From NCBI RefSeq assembly GCF_019880205.1, contig NZ_CP082292.1:1116001-1180000 (forward strand): a DNA stretch of 64,000 nucleotides. Reading direction: 5' to 3'. Under the pieces are notes generated by a model. That model was not told where the DNA came from. It saw only the letters and a list, made by a program, of their open reading frames with translations, and searched no databases. Of the stretch, positions 40,926 through 51,010 are shown one piece after another. The DNA is from Pantoea alfalfae (lineage in GTDB: Bacteria > Pseudomonadota > Gammaproteobacteria > Enterobacterales > Enterobacteriaceae). Position 1 is the stretch's first letter. Every line of letters begins with the position of its first letter. Both the position numbers and the translations under genes were made by a program.

Positions 40926-41693
40926 TTAACGCACCTCACTGCGCGCCAGCTGCGGTCGGTAGCGATCGACCCACATGGCGGTGGCACCGCAAACGGCAAC
41001 CGGCATAATCACGAGGTTCAGAATCGGAATCATCGTGAACAGGCTGGTGAGTGCGCCAAACTGCATATTGGCTGTTTTGTGCCGACGCAGGGCGTTTCGC
41101 ATTTGCTGAAACGGCACTTTGTGGTTGTCAAACGGATAGTCGCAATACTGGATGGATAACATCCAGGCACTGAACAGGAACCACAGCACCGGGGCAACCG
41201 TCTGACCAAAGCCAGGAATAAAGTAGAGCAGCAACAGTCCCAGCGCGCGGGGCAGGTAATAGCCCAGTTTTTGCATCTCGCGCTTCATGATGCGCGGCAC
41301 ATCTTTAAGCATTCCTGCCCAGCCGCTGTCGGGCAGAGGCTTACCGGTCAGGCGTCCTTCGAGCTGCTCGGCCAGCAGACCGCAGAAAGGGGCGGCAATC
41401 AGGTTTGCCAGCGTCGAGAAGAAGTAGCTGAACACCAACACAATCGCAATCACCGACAGCGGCCACAACAGATAGCTCAGCCACTGCAGCCAATCCGGAA
41501 TATGGGCCATCAGGCGCGGGATCCAGTCACCGAGACGATAAAACAGCCAGACGAATGCGCCACCGAGCATGATCATGTTAATCAGCAGTGGCATCACTAC
41601 AAAGCGGCGAATGCCAGGCAGACGGACCAGTTTCCAGCCCTGGCTAAAGTAGTGCATGCCGTTAAAATCTGAGACCGAATTCTCAAGGGCCAT
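40926..41693 (-). CDS. cysZ: Sulfate transporter CysZ
   Basis: Inner-membrane sulfate permease that serves cysteine synthesis. The 255-residue protein has several membrane segments (around 25-50, 70-95, 140-165, 200-235) and the family signatures [21 protein letters not shown] and [13 protein letters not shown]. It is divergent from zipA and upstream of cysK, as in E. coli. Confidence 0.96.
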   Translation of the reverse strand: MALENSVSDFNGMHYFSQGWKLVRLPGIRRFVVMPLLINMIMLGGAFVWLFYRLGDWIPRLMAHIPDWLQWLSYLLWPLSVIAIVLVFSYFFSTLANLIAAPFCGLLAEQLEGRLTGKPLPDSGWAGMLKDVPRIMKREMQKLGYYLPRALGLLLLYFIPGFGQTVAPVLWFLFSAWMLSIQYCDYPFDNHKVPFQQMRNALRRHKTANMQFGALTSLFTMIPILNLVIMPVAVCGATAMWVDRYRPQLARSEVR

Positions 41694-41911
41694 AAAGCCA
41701 TTTCTCCTGAAAGTGTTGAGGCGCGCCCACTATAACCTGGCTTTTTTTCCAGTCCAGGTGCCGTTTGGGTAAAAAAACAGCGAAAAAGCGTGGGTTGCCT
41801 ATCTTATTTGTCAGAAAATAGTGCACAGACTTGCACTTGTGTAGCAGGGCAAATACAGTTAGAGGATAAAGTTTGCCGCGGTGGCAAGGTATTGGAACAA
41901 CAGAGAATACA

Positions 41912-42910
41912 ATGATGCAGGATTTGCGTCTGATATTAATCGTTGTTGGCGCGATCGCCATTATAGCGCTCCTTCTTCACGGGCTGTGGACCAGCCGTAA
42001 AGAGCGTTCGTCAGTGTTCCGCGATCGCCCGCACAAACGTCTGAAACAACGTGAAGAACATGATGAGCAGGACCTGATTGACGACGAAGACGACGGCGTC
42101 GGCGAGGTTCGCGTTCGTTCTGATCGCAGCACACATCAGGAACCGCGATTCGATGAGATTCGTGAGCCACAGCCAGAAGCGCCGCGTAAGCAAGCGCCTG
42201 CTGAGCCTGTGCGTCAGCCTGCGCCACGACCCGCACCGCAACCTGAACCAGAAAGCGATCCGCTTTTCAACACGGCACCGCAGCCTGCTCCGCAGCCGCG
42301 CTCTGAACCGGCTCGTCAGCAGCCAGCGCCGACTTTTGTCGCGCCGCCAGTCCAGGCTGACCCGCTGCTGGATCTCGATCCGCTGGAATCTGTCCAGCCC
42401 GCTCCGCAGTACCAGGCTGAACCTGAGCCACAGCCTGAAGTGACACCGGCTCCCGCGCCTGCACAGCCTGCAGCGAAAGCGCCAGCGGAAAAACCGAAAG
42501 AAGCGGTACTGGTACTGCATGTTGCAGCCCATTCGGGCGGTGAGCTGAACGGTGAGGCATTACTGCAGGGTATCCTGCAGGCGGGCTTCCAGTTTGGTGA
42601 AATGAACATTTTCCATCGTCATCTGAGTCCGGCAGGCAGCGGGCCGGTTCTGTTCAGTCTGGCTAACATGGTTAAGCCGGGCTCGTTCAACCCTGACCTG
42701 ATGACCGATTTCAGCACGCCAGGCATCTCTATCTTTATGATGGTGCCTTCTTATGGTGATGCGAATCAGAACTTCAAGCTGATGCTGCAGTCGGCACAGC
42801 GTATCGCTGACGACGTTGGCGGTGTCGTGCTGGATGATGAGCGTCGTATGATGACGCCGCAGAAGCTGGAAACCTACAAAGCGCGTATTCGCGATGTGGT
42901 TGGTGTCTGA
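41912..42910 (+). CDS. zipA: Cell division protein ZipA
   Basis: Anchors FtsZ filaments to the inner membrane at the division site. From the ATG at 41912 ([21 protein letters not shown]) it is 332 residues: an N-terminal membrane helix (5-25), a charged segment, a long proline/glutamine/alanine-rich flexible linker (about 80-195) and the C-terminal FtsZ-binding domain (about 200-332, [20 protein letters not shown]). The linker differs in length and sequence from E. coli, as expected for this fast-evolving part. Confidence 0.96.
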   Translation: MMQDLRLILIVVGAIAIIALLLHGLWTSRKERSSVFRDRPHKRLKQREEHDEQDLIDDEDDGVGEVRVRSDRSTHQEPRFDEIREPQPEAPRKQAPAEPVRQPAPRPAPQPEPESDPLFNTAPQPAPQPRSEPARQQPAPTFVAPPVQADPLLDLDPLESVQPAPQYQAEPEPQPEVTPAPAPAQPAAKAPAEKPKEAVLVLHVAAHSGGELNGEALLQGILQAGFQFGEMNIFHRHLSPAGSGPVLFSLANMVKPGSFNPDLMTDFSTPGISIFMMVPSYGDANQNFKLMLQSAQRIADDVGGVVLDDERRMMTPQKLETYKARIRDVVGV

Positions 42911-42944
42911 GCTCTGCGCTAACCGCTATCTGAATTGTTAAAAC

Positions 42945-42971
42945 AAACCCCCGCCTGTCGGGGGTTTTTTA
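42945..42971 (+). terminator. Rho-independent terminator after zipA
   Basis: Stem AAACCCCCG/CGGGGGTTT with a 5-base loop and a short T-run. Confidence 0.88.
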
Positions 42972-42976
42972 TCTGA

Positions 42977-45004
<2,028 letters not shown>

Positions 45005-45005
45005 G

Positions 45006-45224
45006 ATGGATGAACATCAGCTGGTGGCGATAGCCAATACGCCTATGCCGTTTGGCAAATATAAAGGGCGGATGCTGATCGATCTGCCTGAGCCTTACCT
45101 GCTGTGGTTTGCCCGCAGTGGCGACTTCCCGTCCGGGTTGCTGGGGGACTTGATGCAACTGACCCTGACGATAAAAATAGAAGGTCTGGAGGGATTAGTT
45201 AAACCGCTCCAGACCCGTAAGTAA
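45006..45224 (+). CDS. ypeB: YpeB, DUF3820 protein
   Basis: A 72-residue protein with the conserved core MPFGKYKGRMLIDLPEPYLLWFAR. Function is unknown; the motif resembles putative nuclease-associated DUF3820 domains. The ATG at 45006 starts one base after the ligA stop, so it is probably translated with ligA. Conserved in E. coli at the same place. Confidence 0.92.
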   Translation: MDEHQLVAIANTPMPFGKYKGRMLIDLPEPYLLWFARSGDFPSGLLGDLMQLTLTIKIEGLEGLVKPLQTRK

Positions 45225-45229
45225 TCGTG

Positions 45230-45245
45230 CCCGCGCAGGCGGGCA
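45230..45245. terminator. Weak hairpin between ypeB and yfeH
   Basis: Six-base stem GCCCGC/GCGGGC with loop GCAG between convergent genes; a short TTTT lies 5 bases beyond on the plus strand. Confidence 0.35.
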
Positions 45246-45251
45246 ATGGTT

Positions 45252-46262
45252 TTACTTCTGTGACTCCATCACCGAATCCTTAACCTTCAGAACCTGCTGT
45301 TTCTCATTGGTCCTCTTGTAGCGTCCGGCGATAAACGAGCAGACCATCAGCTGTACCTGATGGAAAATCATCAGCGGCAGCACAATAATTCCCACGGTAC
45401 TGGCCGGGAACAAAATGTTCGCCATCGGCACGCCATTCGCCAGACTCTTCTTCGAACCACAAAACAGCACCACAATCTCATCGGCGCGTTTAAAGCGGAA
45501 CAGGCGCGAGGCCAGCAGGTTGATAATCAGCACGGCAGTCAGCAGGATGATGGACCCCGCCACAATCCACAGCAGCGTAATCAGGCCAACGCGATGCCAG
45601 ATGCCGTTCACCACGGCTTCACTGAAGGCGGAATAGACTACCAGCAGAATCGAAGTCTGGTCAGTTTTACCAATCAGGCTGCGGTGTTTCTCAATCCAGC
45701 CACCAATCCAGCGACGGGAGAGGTGACCCAGAATGAAAGGCACCATCAGTTGCAACATAATCTTGCCGATCTGCTCCAGACCATCACTCGGGGCGCTGCT
45801 GTGAATATCCATCACCAGGTTCACCAGCAACGGCGAAATAAACACACCCAGCAGGCTCGACGCCGAGGCGCTACATACCGCTGCTGCGACGTTACCGCCC
45901 GCCATTGAGGTAAATGCGATGGCAGACTGGACGGTAGCCGGCAGGATACAAAGGTAGATAAAGCCGGTATAAATTTCCGGACCGACATCAACCGGATGCC
46001 ACCACACCAGCAGCAGACCCAGCGCCGGAAACAGCACGAAGGTGCTGAACATAATCCACAGATGCAGTTGCCAGTGACTGCTGCCTGCGATGATCTTTTC
46101 ACGCGAAAGTTTGGCACCGTGCATAAAGAACAACAGCGCTATCGCTGCCGTCGCAAGGTAGCTGAAGATATCGACGTAGATTCCTTTCGCTGGCAGGAAG
46201 GAGGCCAGCAGCACGGTGATGATGAGTTTAACCATCATCGGATCGAGTTTTAAAAAGCCCAT
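45252..46262 (-). CDS. yfeH: YfeH, bile acid:sodium symporter family transporter
   Basis: A 336-residue membrane protein with about ten helices, of the SBF/BASS superfamily (BART fold). Very similar to E. coli YfeH (LFFMHGAKLSREKIIAG, LPATVQSAIAFTSMAGGNVAAA, CGSKKSLANGVPMANILFP). The natural substrate is not established; bile acids are unlikely for this organism. Divergent from the LysR gene yfeR, which may regulate it. Confidence 0.92.
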   Translation of the reverse strand: MGFLKLDPMMVKLIITVLLASFLPAKGIYVDIFSYLATAAIALLFFMHGAKLSREKIIAGSSHWQLHLWIMFSTFVLFPALGLLLVWWHPVDVGPEIYTGFIYLCILPATVQSAIAFTSMAGGNVAAAVCSASASSLLGVFISPLLVNLVMDIHSSAPSDGLEQIGKIMLQLMVPFILGHLSRRWIGGWIEKHRSLIGKTDQTSILLVVYSAFSEAVVNGIWHRVGLITLLWIVAGSIILLTAVLIINLLASRLFRFKRADEIVVLFCGSKKSLANGVPMANILFPASTVGIIVLPLMIFHQVQLMVCSFIAGRYKRTNEKQQVLKVKDSVMESQK

Positions 46263-46357
46263 TGTTAAAATCCGGTAAATTTTTCAATAGCGCGATTGTG
46301 CGACAAGTAGTTTTAGAAATAAAATTGATTTATTGAATTAATCTATGAGCGAAATTG

Positions 46358-47278
46358 ATGAATTACACCCTGCGTCAGCTTCGTACCTTTATTGCGGTGG
46401 CCCACTACGGTGGTTTCAGTCAGGCAGGGCAGGCGATAGGTCTGAGTCAGTCGGCGGTGAGCCACAGTATTAAAGAGCTGGAGGCGGAAACCGGCGTGCG
46501 GTTGCTGGATCGCACCACGCGTGAGGTGATGCTGACGGAGGCGGGCAAACAGCTGGCATCACGCATGGAGCGCCTGCTGGAGGAGGTTCATACCACATTG
46601 CTGGATATCCGCAGTTTTGGCGAGCAGCGCAGTGGCACCGTCAGAGTCGCCGCCAGCCAGACTATTTCCGCGCACCTGATGCCGCAATGTCTTGCCGCCA
46701 GTCAGCACCATTTCCCCGATATCAAAGTCATCCTGCACGATCGCGCCCAGCAATGGGTGCTGCAAAGTGTGCGTAACGCCGAAGTCGATTTCGGAATCGT
46801 GATTGGGCCACTCAGCGACAGCGATTTCGATAGCATTGCGATTCTGGATGAGCCTTTCCTGCTGTTATGTCGCGAGGATGATCCGCTGGCGAAGGTGGAA
46901 AGGGCTGAATGGGCGATGCTGGATGCCCGCACCATGGTATTGCAGGATTACGCGTCCGGCAGTCGGGTTTTGATTGATGCGGCAATGCAGCAGCAGAATA
47001 TCAGGGCTGAAGTCGTGCAGGAGATTGGTCATCCCGCCACGCTGTTCCCGATGGTACAGGTGGGAATCGGCATCAGTATTCTGCCCGCGCTGGCGTTACC
47101 CTTACCGGCGGATCGCGCACTCACGGTGCGGCGTCTCTATCCGGAAATCAATCGTAGCCTGACGCTAATCAAACGGAAAAACCGTTCGCTGACGCCTGCC
47201 GCAGAAGCCATATGGCAGGAAGTGCGCCAGCAGGCGGCGCTGCTGGCGCAACAACGCGCGGTTAAACCGGCATTTTAA
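46358..47278 (+). CDS. yfeR: LysR-type regulator YfeR
   Basis: A 306-residue LysR protein: N-terminal winged helix-turn-helix (about 3-62, [23 protein letters not shown]) and C-terminal effector-binding domain (about 90-295). I chose the ATG at 46358; a TTG one codon upstream is also in frame. Its divergent position to yfeH, conserved in E. coli/Salmonella, suggests it controls yfeH. The effector is unknown. Its stop overlaps the stop of the flxA-like gene on the other strand. Confidence 0.92.
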   Translation: MNYTLRQLRTFIAVAHYGGFSQAGQAIGLSQSAVSHSIKELEAETGVRLLDRTTREVMLTEAGKQLASRMERLLEEVHTTLLDIRSFGEQRSGTVRVAASQTISAHLMPQCLAASQHHFPDIKVILHDRAQQWVLQSVRNAEVDFGIVIGPLSDSDFDSIAILDEPFLLLCREDDPLAKVERAEWAMLDARTMVLQDYASGSRVLIDAAMQQQNIRAEVVQEIGHPATLFPMVQVGIGISILPALALPLPADRALTVRRLYPEINRSLTLIKRKNRSLTPAAEAIWQEVRQQAALLAQQRAVKPAF

Positions 47279-47616
47279 ATATAAACATCAACTTTGTTAG
47301 TATCGGTAGGGCGGTTAATCCCGTCCGCTTTGATCTCACTGGCGGGCGCACTGTCACTTTTTGGCTGATCCTGCTCAGCCTGTTTCTGTTCCAGCTGCGC
47401 AATCTGTGCCTGCAGCATGGTGATTTGTGACTGGTACATCTGCTGCATCTCAGACTTCTGTTCGTCAGTCAGCTCTTTATTGTCAGCCAGCTCCTTAACC
47501 TGCGTTAACACACCCTGAATCTGTTTATTCAGCGCAGCGACCTGCGAGGCCACACTGCCGTTGCCGCTGTCACCATTACTGACCGCACCGCTTAAAATTC
47601 CGGAAATTGAAGACAT
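47275..47616 (-). CDS. FlxA-like protein, sigma-28-controlled
   Basis: A 113-residue protein, mostly helical: an S/G-rich N-terminus (about 1-25) and a coiled-coil centre rich in Q, E and K (about 27-82, [34 protein letters not shown]), then a polar tail. This is the FlxA-like family; E. coli FlxA belongs to the flagellar sigma-28 regulon but its role is unknown. The start is the second of two adjacent ATGs (47616), seven bases after AGGGAG. A near-consensus FliA promoter lies 30 bases upstream, so the longer frame starts are excluded. No flagellar genes are nearby. Confidence 0.87.
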   Translation of the reverse strand: MSSISGILSGAVSNGDSGNGSVASQVAALNKQIQGVLTQVKELADNKELTDEQKSEMQQMYQSQITMLQAQIAQLEQKQAEQDQPKSDSAPASEIKADGINRPTDTNKVDVYI

Positions 47617-47645
47617 CATTTTCTCCCTGTAAGTCGTCACATACG

Positions 47646-47672
47646 TTATCGGCACGCTGCGAAACGACTTGA
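47646..47672 (-). promoter_or_regulatory. Sigma-28 (FliA) promoter of the flxA-like gene
   Basis: On the minus strand, -35 TCAAGTCG (47665-47672), an 11-bp spacer and -10 GCCGATAA (47646-47653). The FliA consensus is TAAAGTTT-N11-GCCGATAA: the -10 is perfect, the spacing exact, and the -35 matches 5 of 8. The start codon follows 30 bases downstream with a good ribosome site. Confidence 0.85.
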
Positions 47673-47725
47673 GAGCTGAAATTGTTAAGGTTGCGAAAAG
47701 GTGAGAGCTTATCGGTTACGCCAAT

Positions 47726-48053
47726 GTCAGTGCAGCAGAAAAAAACAGGCAGCAGAAAGGGCTAACAGACAGCAGATAAGTTTAAAGCGAGGGGAGCGCA
47801 GGCCTGTAGCAAAGCATCGCGGGACAGGGACAAAACGCCGGGAGCGTTTTTGAACAACGCAAAGCGTTGGCCCGTCTGCGGGCGCACCTCAGGGATGAGG
47901 TGCGTAATCGCCCGCGCTGAGCCTGCCATGGATGGCGTTTTTGCGTCTTTGCGAAAGGCCTGTGCTCCCTGAGCCAGCACGCTTTTTTAAAGACTGAAGT
48001 CGCAGAAAAGGGCAGCTCAGATTTAAGTCATGCTTAAGTCAGTGCAGCAGAAA
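47726..48053. repeat. Hairpin-rich intergenic segment bounded by 16-bp direct repeats
   Basis: Noncoding segment bounded by two copies of GTCAGTGCAGCAGAAA (47726-47741, 48038-48053). Inside are dense inverted repeats: AAAACGC/GCGTTTT (47832-47850), AACGC/GCGTT, and a nested pair GCGGGCG/CGCCCGC (47878-47884, 47909-47915) around CGCACCTCA/TGAGGTGCG (47883-47891, 47896-47904). A 72-residue open frame on the minus strand (47762-47980) is made of this sequence. I recall very similar short hypothetical proteins annotated many times in Pantoea genomes, which suggests a dispersed repeat. No second copy is in this window. Confidence 0.5.
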
Positions 48054-48080
48054 CGAATAAAGCGCCTGAAAGGCGCTTTA

Positions 48081-48256
48081 TTCTGAATTGGTGGGTCGTG
48101 CAGGATAGCCTCGGCCCATCCAGGCCTCGCCCTCCGGGTGATGCTGTCGCATCAGCCTGAATCGCATAGCGATTCAGTCGAACCTGCAGCAGGTTCTCAT
48201 CCTGCACGGTGAAGTCCGTGCTCCGGAAACGAAAAAAGCGCCTTAAAGGCGCTTTA
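48081..48256 (-). repeat. 176-bp tRNA-Lys-linked tandem repeat, copy A
   Basis: Distal copy of a two-unit array downstream of tRNA-Lys. It carries an exact copy of the last 18 bases of the tRNA (48089-48106). On the minus strand the T-arm sequence GCAGGTTCGA and the 3' end beginning ATCCTGC are both present but separated by about 70 bases. That insert holds several perfect hairpins (CTGAATCGC/GCGATTCAG; TGATGC/GCATCA). The outer ends CGTGCAGGAT/ATCCTGCACG are also complementary, so the whole unit can fold as a multi-branched structure. It differs from copy B at only 5 of 176 positions. Confidence 0.9.
48232..48255 (-). terminator. Terminator-like hairpin inside the repeat array
   Basis: Stem AAAGCGCC/GGCGCTTT followed by six T on the minus strand. 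It repeats the tRNA operon terminator 176 bp downstream; a third, weaker copy is at 48059-48079. Confidence 0.7.
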
Positions 48257-48432
48257 TTCTGAATTGGTGGGTTCTGCAGGATAGCCTCGGCCCATCCGGG
48301 CCTCGCCCTCCGGGTGATGCTGTCGCATCAGCCTGAATCGCATAGCGATTCAGTCGAACCTGCAGCAGGTTCTCATCCTGCACGGTAAAGTCCGTGCCCC
48401 GGAAACGAAAAAAGCGCCTTAAAGGCGCTTTA
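48257..48432 (-). repeat. 176-bp tRNA-Lys-linked tandem repeat, copy B
   Basis: Proximal copy, joined directly to the tRNA-Lys 3' region. Same length as copy A with no indels. Two of the five differences fall in the tRNA-derived part (TTCTGCAGGAT instead of TCGTGCAGGAT). Each unit includes a hairpin AAAGCGCC/GGCGCTTT; the same junction (ATTCAGAATAAAGCGCC on the minus strand) follows the true tRNA gene, so the unit begins and ends like the tRNA gene's own flank. Confidence 0.9.
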
Positions 48433-48433
48433 T
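48405..48433 (-). terminator. Terminator of the valUXY-lysV tRNA operon
   Basis: Stem AAAGCGCC/GGCGCTTT with a 5-base loop and a following T-run on the minus strand, starting about 10 bases after the tRNA-Lys CCA end. Confidence 0.85.
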
Positions 48434-48440
48434 TCTGAAT

Positions 48441-48516
48441 TGGTGGGTCGTGCAGGATTCGAACCTGCGACCAATTGATTAAAAGTCAACTGCTCTACCA
48501 ACTGAGCTAACGACCC
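48441..48516 (-). tRNA. lysV: tRNA-Lys (anticodon UUU)
   Basis: A 76-base cloverleaf on the minus strand: GGGTCGT acceptor, D-arm AGCTCAGTTGGTAGAGCA, anticodon loop CTTTTAA with TTT, T-arm GCAGGTTCGAATCCTGC, encoded CCA. Last gene of the valUXY-lysV operon, 4 bases after the nearest tRNA-Val. Its 3' end is copied in the two repeats downstream. Confidence 0.97.
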
Positions 48517-48520
48517 GAAG

Positions 48521-48596
48521 TGGTGGGTGATGACGGGTTCGAACCGCCGACCCCCTCCTTGTAAGGGAGATGCTCTACCAACTGAGCTAATCACCC
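48521..48596 (-). tRNA. valY: tRNA-Val (anticodon UAC), copy 3
   Basis: A 76-base tRNA on the minus strand with anticodon loop CTTACAA (TAC), T-arm GGCGGTTCGAACCCGTC and encoded CCA. Identical to the other two copies. Confidence 0.97.
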
Positions 48597-48630
48597 ACTT
48601 CGTACTTCGATACTGCTAACAGGCAAGATA

Positions 48631-48706
48631 TGGTGGGTGATGACGGGTTCGAACCGCCGACCCCCTCCTTGTAAGGGAGATGCTCTACCAACTGAGCTAA
48701 TCACCC
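48631..48706 (-). tRNA. valX: tRNA-Val (anticodon UAC), copy 2
   Basis: Same 76-base sequence as the flanking copies, anticodon TAC, encoded CCA; 34 bases from copy 3. Confidence 0.97.
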
Positions 48707-48746
48707 ATATCTTCATACCTGTTCACTGCGGGCACCCTGTTAAGAG

Positions 48747-48822
48747 TGGTGGGTGATGACGGGTTCGAACCGCCGACCCCCTCCTTGTAAGGGAGATGCT
48801 CTACCAACTGAGCTAATCACCC
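48747..48822 (-). tRNA. valU: tRNA-Val (anticodon UAC), copy 1
   Basis: First tRNA of the operon, identical to copies 2 and 3, with the promoter 18 bases upstream. Confidence 0.97.
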
Positions 48823-48839
48823 CCGCTGTGTGGAGTCGC

Positions 48840-48867
48840 ATTATAGGGATAGTTGATTTTGAGTCAA
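48840..48867 (-). promoter_or_regulatory. Sigma-70 promoter of the valUXY-lysV operon
   Basis: On the minus strand: -35 TTGACT (48862-48867), 16-bp spacer, perfect -10 TATAAT (48840-48845), then a GC-rich discriminator (GCGACTCC), typical of stable-RNA promoters under stringent control. Confidence 0.9.
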
Positions 48868-48990
48868 CGCTTTTTAAAACATAAATGTGCGTTCGGTTTA
48901 TTTTTAAACATCCTGTCGCGCTTTTAGTCAATGTGCTGGTTTTACTGGCAGAAAAGCCCCTTTTCCCGGAAGGCAACCTGCGGCCACGCA

Positions 48991-49018
48991 TTGAGGATTC
49001 ACCGTCAGATGCTAGAAT
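48991..49018 (+). promoter_or_regulatory. Probable gltX promoter
   Basis: TTGAGG (48991-48996), 16-bp spacer and TAGAAT (49013-49018), about 75 bases before the gltX start. Confidence 0.55.
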
Positions 49019-49094
49019 GTGCCCACTGTTTTTTCGCGTCTAACCTGTTTTTTGTCATCCAGACAGAGAACCCGCGCATCTAAGGCAATACTCA

Positions 49095-50510
49095 ATGAAA
49101 ATCAAAACACGCTTCGCGCCCAGCCCGACCGGCTACCTGCATGTTGGTGGCGCCCGTACCGCACTTTATTCCTGGCTCTTTGCGCGTCATAACCAGGGCG
49201 AGTTCGTGCTGCGCATTGAAGATACCGATCTGGAGCGCTCCACGCCGGAAGCTATCGAAGCCATCATGGATGGCATGAACTGGCTCAGCCTGGACTGGAA
49301 TGAAGGCCCTTACTACCAGACTAAGCGTTTTGATCGCTACAACGCGGTCATTGATGAAATGCTGGAAGCGGGCACGGCATACAAATGCTACTGTTCTAAA
49401 GAGCGTCTGGAAGCCCTGCGTGAAGAGCAGATGGCCAACAACGAAAAGCCGCGTTACGACGGCCGCTGCCGTGACAGCCATGAACATCATGCCGATGATG
49501 AGCCGTGCGTGGTACGTTTCCGCAATCCACAGGACGGTTCGGTCATCTTTGACGACCAGATTCGCGGCCCGATCGAGTTCAGCAACCAGGAACTCGATGA
49601 TCTGATTATCCGCCGCACCGATGGTTCCCCCACCTATAACTTCTGCGTCGTGGTAGATGACTGGGATATGGGCATCACGCATGTTATTCGCGGTGAAGAC
49701 CACATCAACAACACACCACGTCAGATCAATATCCTTAAAGCGATTGGCGCGCAGGTTCCGGTCTATGCCCACGTCTCAATGATCCTGGGCGACGATGGCA
49801 AAAAGCTCTCCAAGCGTCATGGCGCAGTAGGGGTGATGCAGTATCGGGATGATGGCTACCTGCCGGAAGCGCTGCTCAACTATCTGGTTCGTCTGGGCTG
49901 GTCGCATGGCGATCAGGAAATTTTCAGCGTGCCTGAAATGACTGAGCTGTTTACTCTGGACGCCGTCAGTAAGTCTGCCAGTGCGTTCAACACAGAGAAA
50001 CTGCAGTGGCTGAACCATCACTACATCAATACGCTGCCGCCAGAATATGTGGCGACGCATCTGCAGTGGCATATTGAAGAGCAGAAAATTGATACCCGTA
50101 CCGGGCCGGAACTGGCGAAACTGGTTAGCCTGCTGGGCGAGCGCTGCAAAACGCTGAAGGAGATGGCGGCGTCCTGTCGCTACTTCTATGAAGACTTTGC
50201 AGAGTTTGATGCCGATGCCGCGAAGAAACATCTTCGTCCGGTGGCGCGTCAGCCGCTGGAAGTCGTGCGCGATAAGCTGGCCGCAATCACTGAATGGAAC
50301 GCTGAAAACGTCCATCAGGCGATTCAGAGCACCGCAGATGAGCTGGACGTGGGGATGGGTAAAGTCGGCATGCCGCTGCGTGTGGCGGTAACCGGCGCCG
50401 GTCAGTCACCGGGTCTGGACGTCACTGTTGCAGCGATTGGCCGCAGCCGCAGTGTGGCACGTATTGAGCAGGCTCTGGCCTTTATCAGTGAGCGTGAAGC
50501 ACAGGCTTAA
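49095..50510 (+). CDS. gltX: Glutamyl-tRNA synthetase
   Basis: Attaches glutamate to tRNA-Glu. The 471-residue class I synthetase has the HIGH-type motif [13 protein letters not shown] (residues 9-21), the KMSKS-type motif KKLSKRHG (about 236-243) and a CxC/CxH-type zinc-region [11 protein letters not shown] (residues 98-108). It is divergent from the tRNA operon, as in E. coli, where the two regulatory regions are close together. Confidence 0.98.
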   Translation: MKIKTRFAPSPTGYLHVGGARTALYSWLFARHNQGEFVLRIEDTDLERSTPEAIEAIMDGMNWLSLDWNEGPYYQTKRFDRYNAVIDEMLEAGTAYKCYCSKERLEALREEQMANNEKPRYDGRCRDSHEHHADDEPCVVRFRNPQDGSVIFDDQIRGPIEFSNQELDDLIIRRTDGSPTYNFCVVVDDWDMGITHVIRGEDHINNTPRQINILKAIGAQVPVYAHVSMILGDDGKKLSKRHGAVGVMQYRDDGYLPEALLNYLVRLGWSHGDQEIFSVPEMTELFTLDAVSKSASAFNTEKLQWLNHHYINTLPPEYVATHLQWHIEEQKIDTRTGPELAKLVSLLGERCKTLKEMAASCRYFYEDFAEFDADAAKKHLRPVARQPLEVVRDKLAAITEWNAENVHQAIQSTADELDVGMGKVGMPLRVAVTGAGQSPGLDVTVAAIGRSRSVARIEQALAFISEREAQA

Positions 50511-50518
50511 TAAACACA

Positions 50519-50545
50519 GCCGGAAGCATCACGCTTCCGGTTTCT
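50519..50545. terminator. Terminator between gltX and yfeC
   Basis: Stem CCGGAAGC/GCTTCCGG with a 5-base loop, followed by TTTCTTT on the plus strand; lies between convergent genes. Confidence 0.8.
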
Positions 50546-50899
50546 TTACTCTTCACCAATTCCCAGACGCTGCATAACGCCCTTAATCCCTTCACGTAAG
50601 ATTAATGCGGTGAACTGATCCTGTTCATCCTGACTCATTTGCTGGATGGAACTTATCAATAACGCAGGTAAAGAATTAGCCACTGCACCATAGGTCGCTG
50701 GGGGCTCGTTGAGATTGCGTGTTGACTGAATAAAACTTTTTACGCGTTCATCAATATGAATCAGACGTGCCTTACCGCCTTGTACACCGGGCTTTGGCGT
50801 GGTTGTCCAGTTCTCTCGCTTGATCCATTTGTTCACCGTTTGCCGACTGTAACCCGTTTCTGCAGCCAGCTCTTCGGGAGTAAGCCATTCCTTTTTCAC
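50546..50899 (-). CDS. yfeC: YfeC, putative DNA-binding protein
   Basis: A 117-residue protein with an N-terminal helix-turn-helix of the Mu repressor/transposase type (about 6-50: LTPEELAAETGYSRQTVNKWI, then KPGVQGGKARLIHIDERV) and a C-terminal helical part ending LILREGIKGVMQRLGI. It matches E. coli YfeC, located next to gltX. No target is known. The paralogue yfeD, adjacent in E. coli, is not seen here. Confidence 0.9.
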   Translation of the reverse strand: MKKEWLTPEELAAETGYSRQTVNKWIKRENWTTTPKPGVQGGKARLIHIDERVKSFIQSTRNLNEPPATYGAVANSLPALLISSIQQMSQDEQDQFTALILREGIKGVMQRLGIGEE

Positions 50900-50975
50900 G
50901 ATGCTGTCCCTGTTAAATACATTAGCGGTACATATTACAGCAAAACGTAACGGGGGAAAGTAACTGAAGCTGAAA

Positions 50976-51003
50976 TTGCCTTTTGTCTTTTGACAAAAGG
51001 CAA
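50976..51003 (-). terminator. Hairpin downstream of the FNT channel gene
   Basis: Perfect 12-bp stem TTGCCTTTTGTC/GACAAAAGGCAA with a 4-base loop, just past the stop on the minus strand. The T-run after it is short. Confidence 0.65.
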
Positions 51004-51010
51004 AACAGGA

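Noticed and set aside
42011..42532. Arg/Leu-rich frame antisense to zipA
   Set aside because: Product of the proline/glutamine-rich linker read on the other strand.
47762..47980. 72-residue frame starting MLAQGAQAFRKDAK
   Set aside because: Lies wholly in the hairpin-rich intergenic segment, lacks a convincing start signal, and is better explained as part of a repeat.
48081..48432. Could the 176-bp repeats be a CRISPR array?
   Set aside because: There are only two long, almost identical units with no short repeats and unique spacers, and no cas genes nearby.
48740..48991. An 83-residue open frame ending in GVISSVGRASPLQGGGRRF
   Set aside because: Its C-terminal part is the translated complement of tRNA-Val copy 1 and the rest is the tRNA promoter region; it is not a protein gene.
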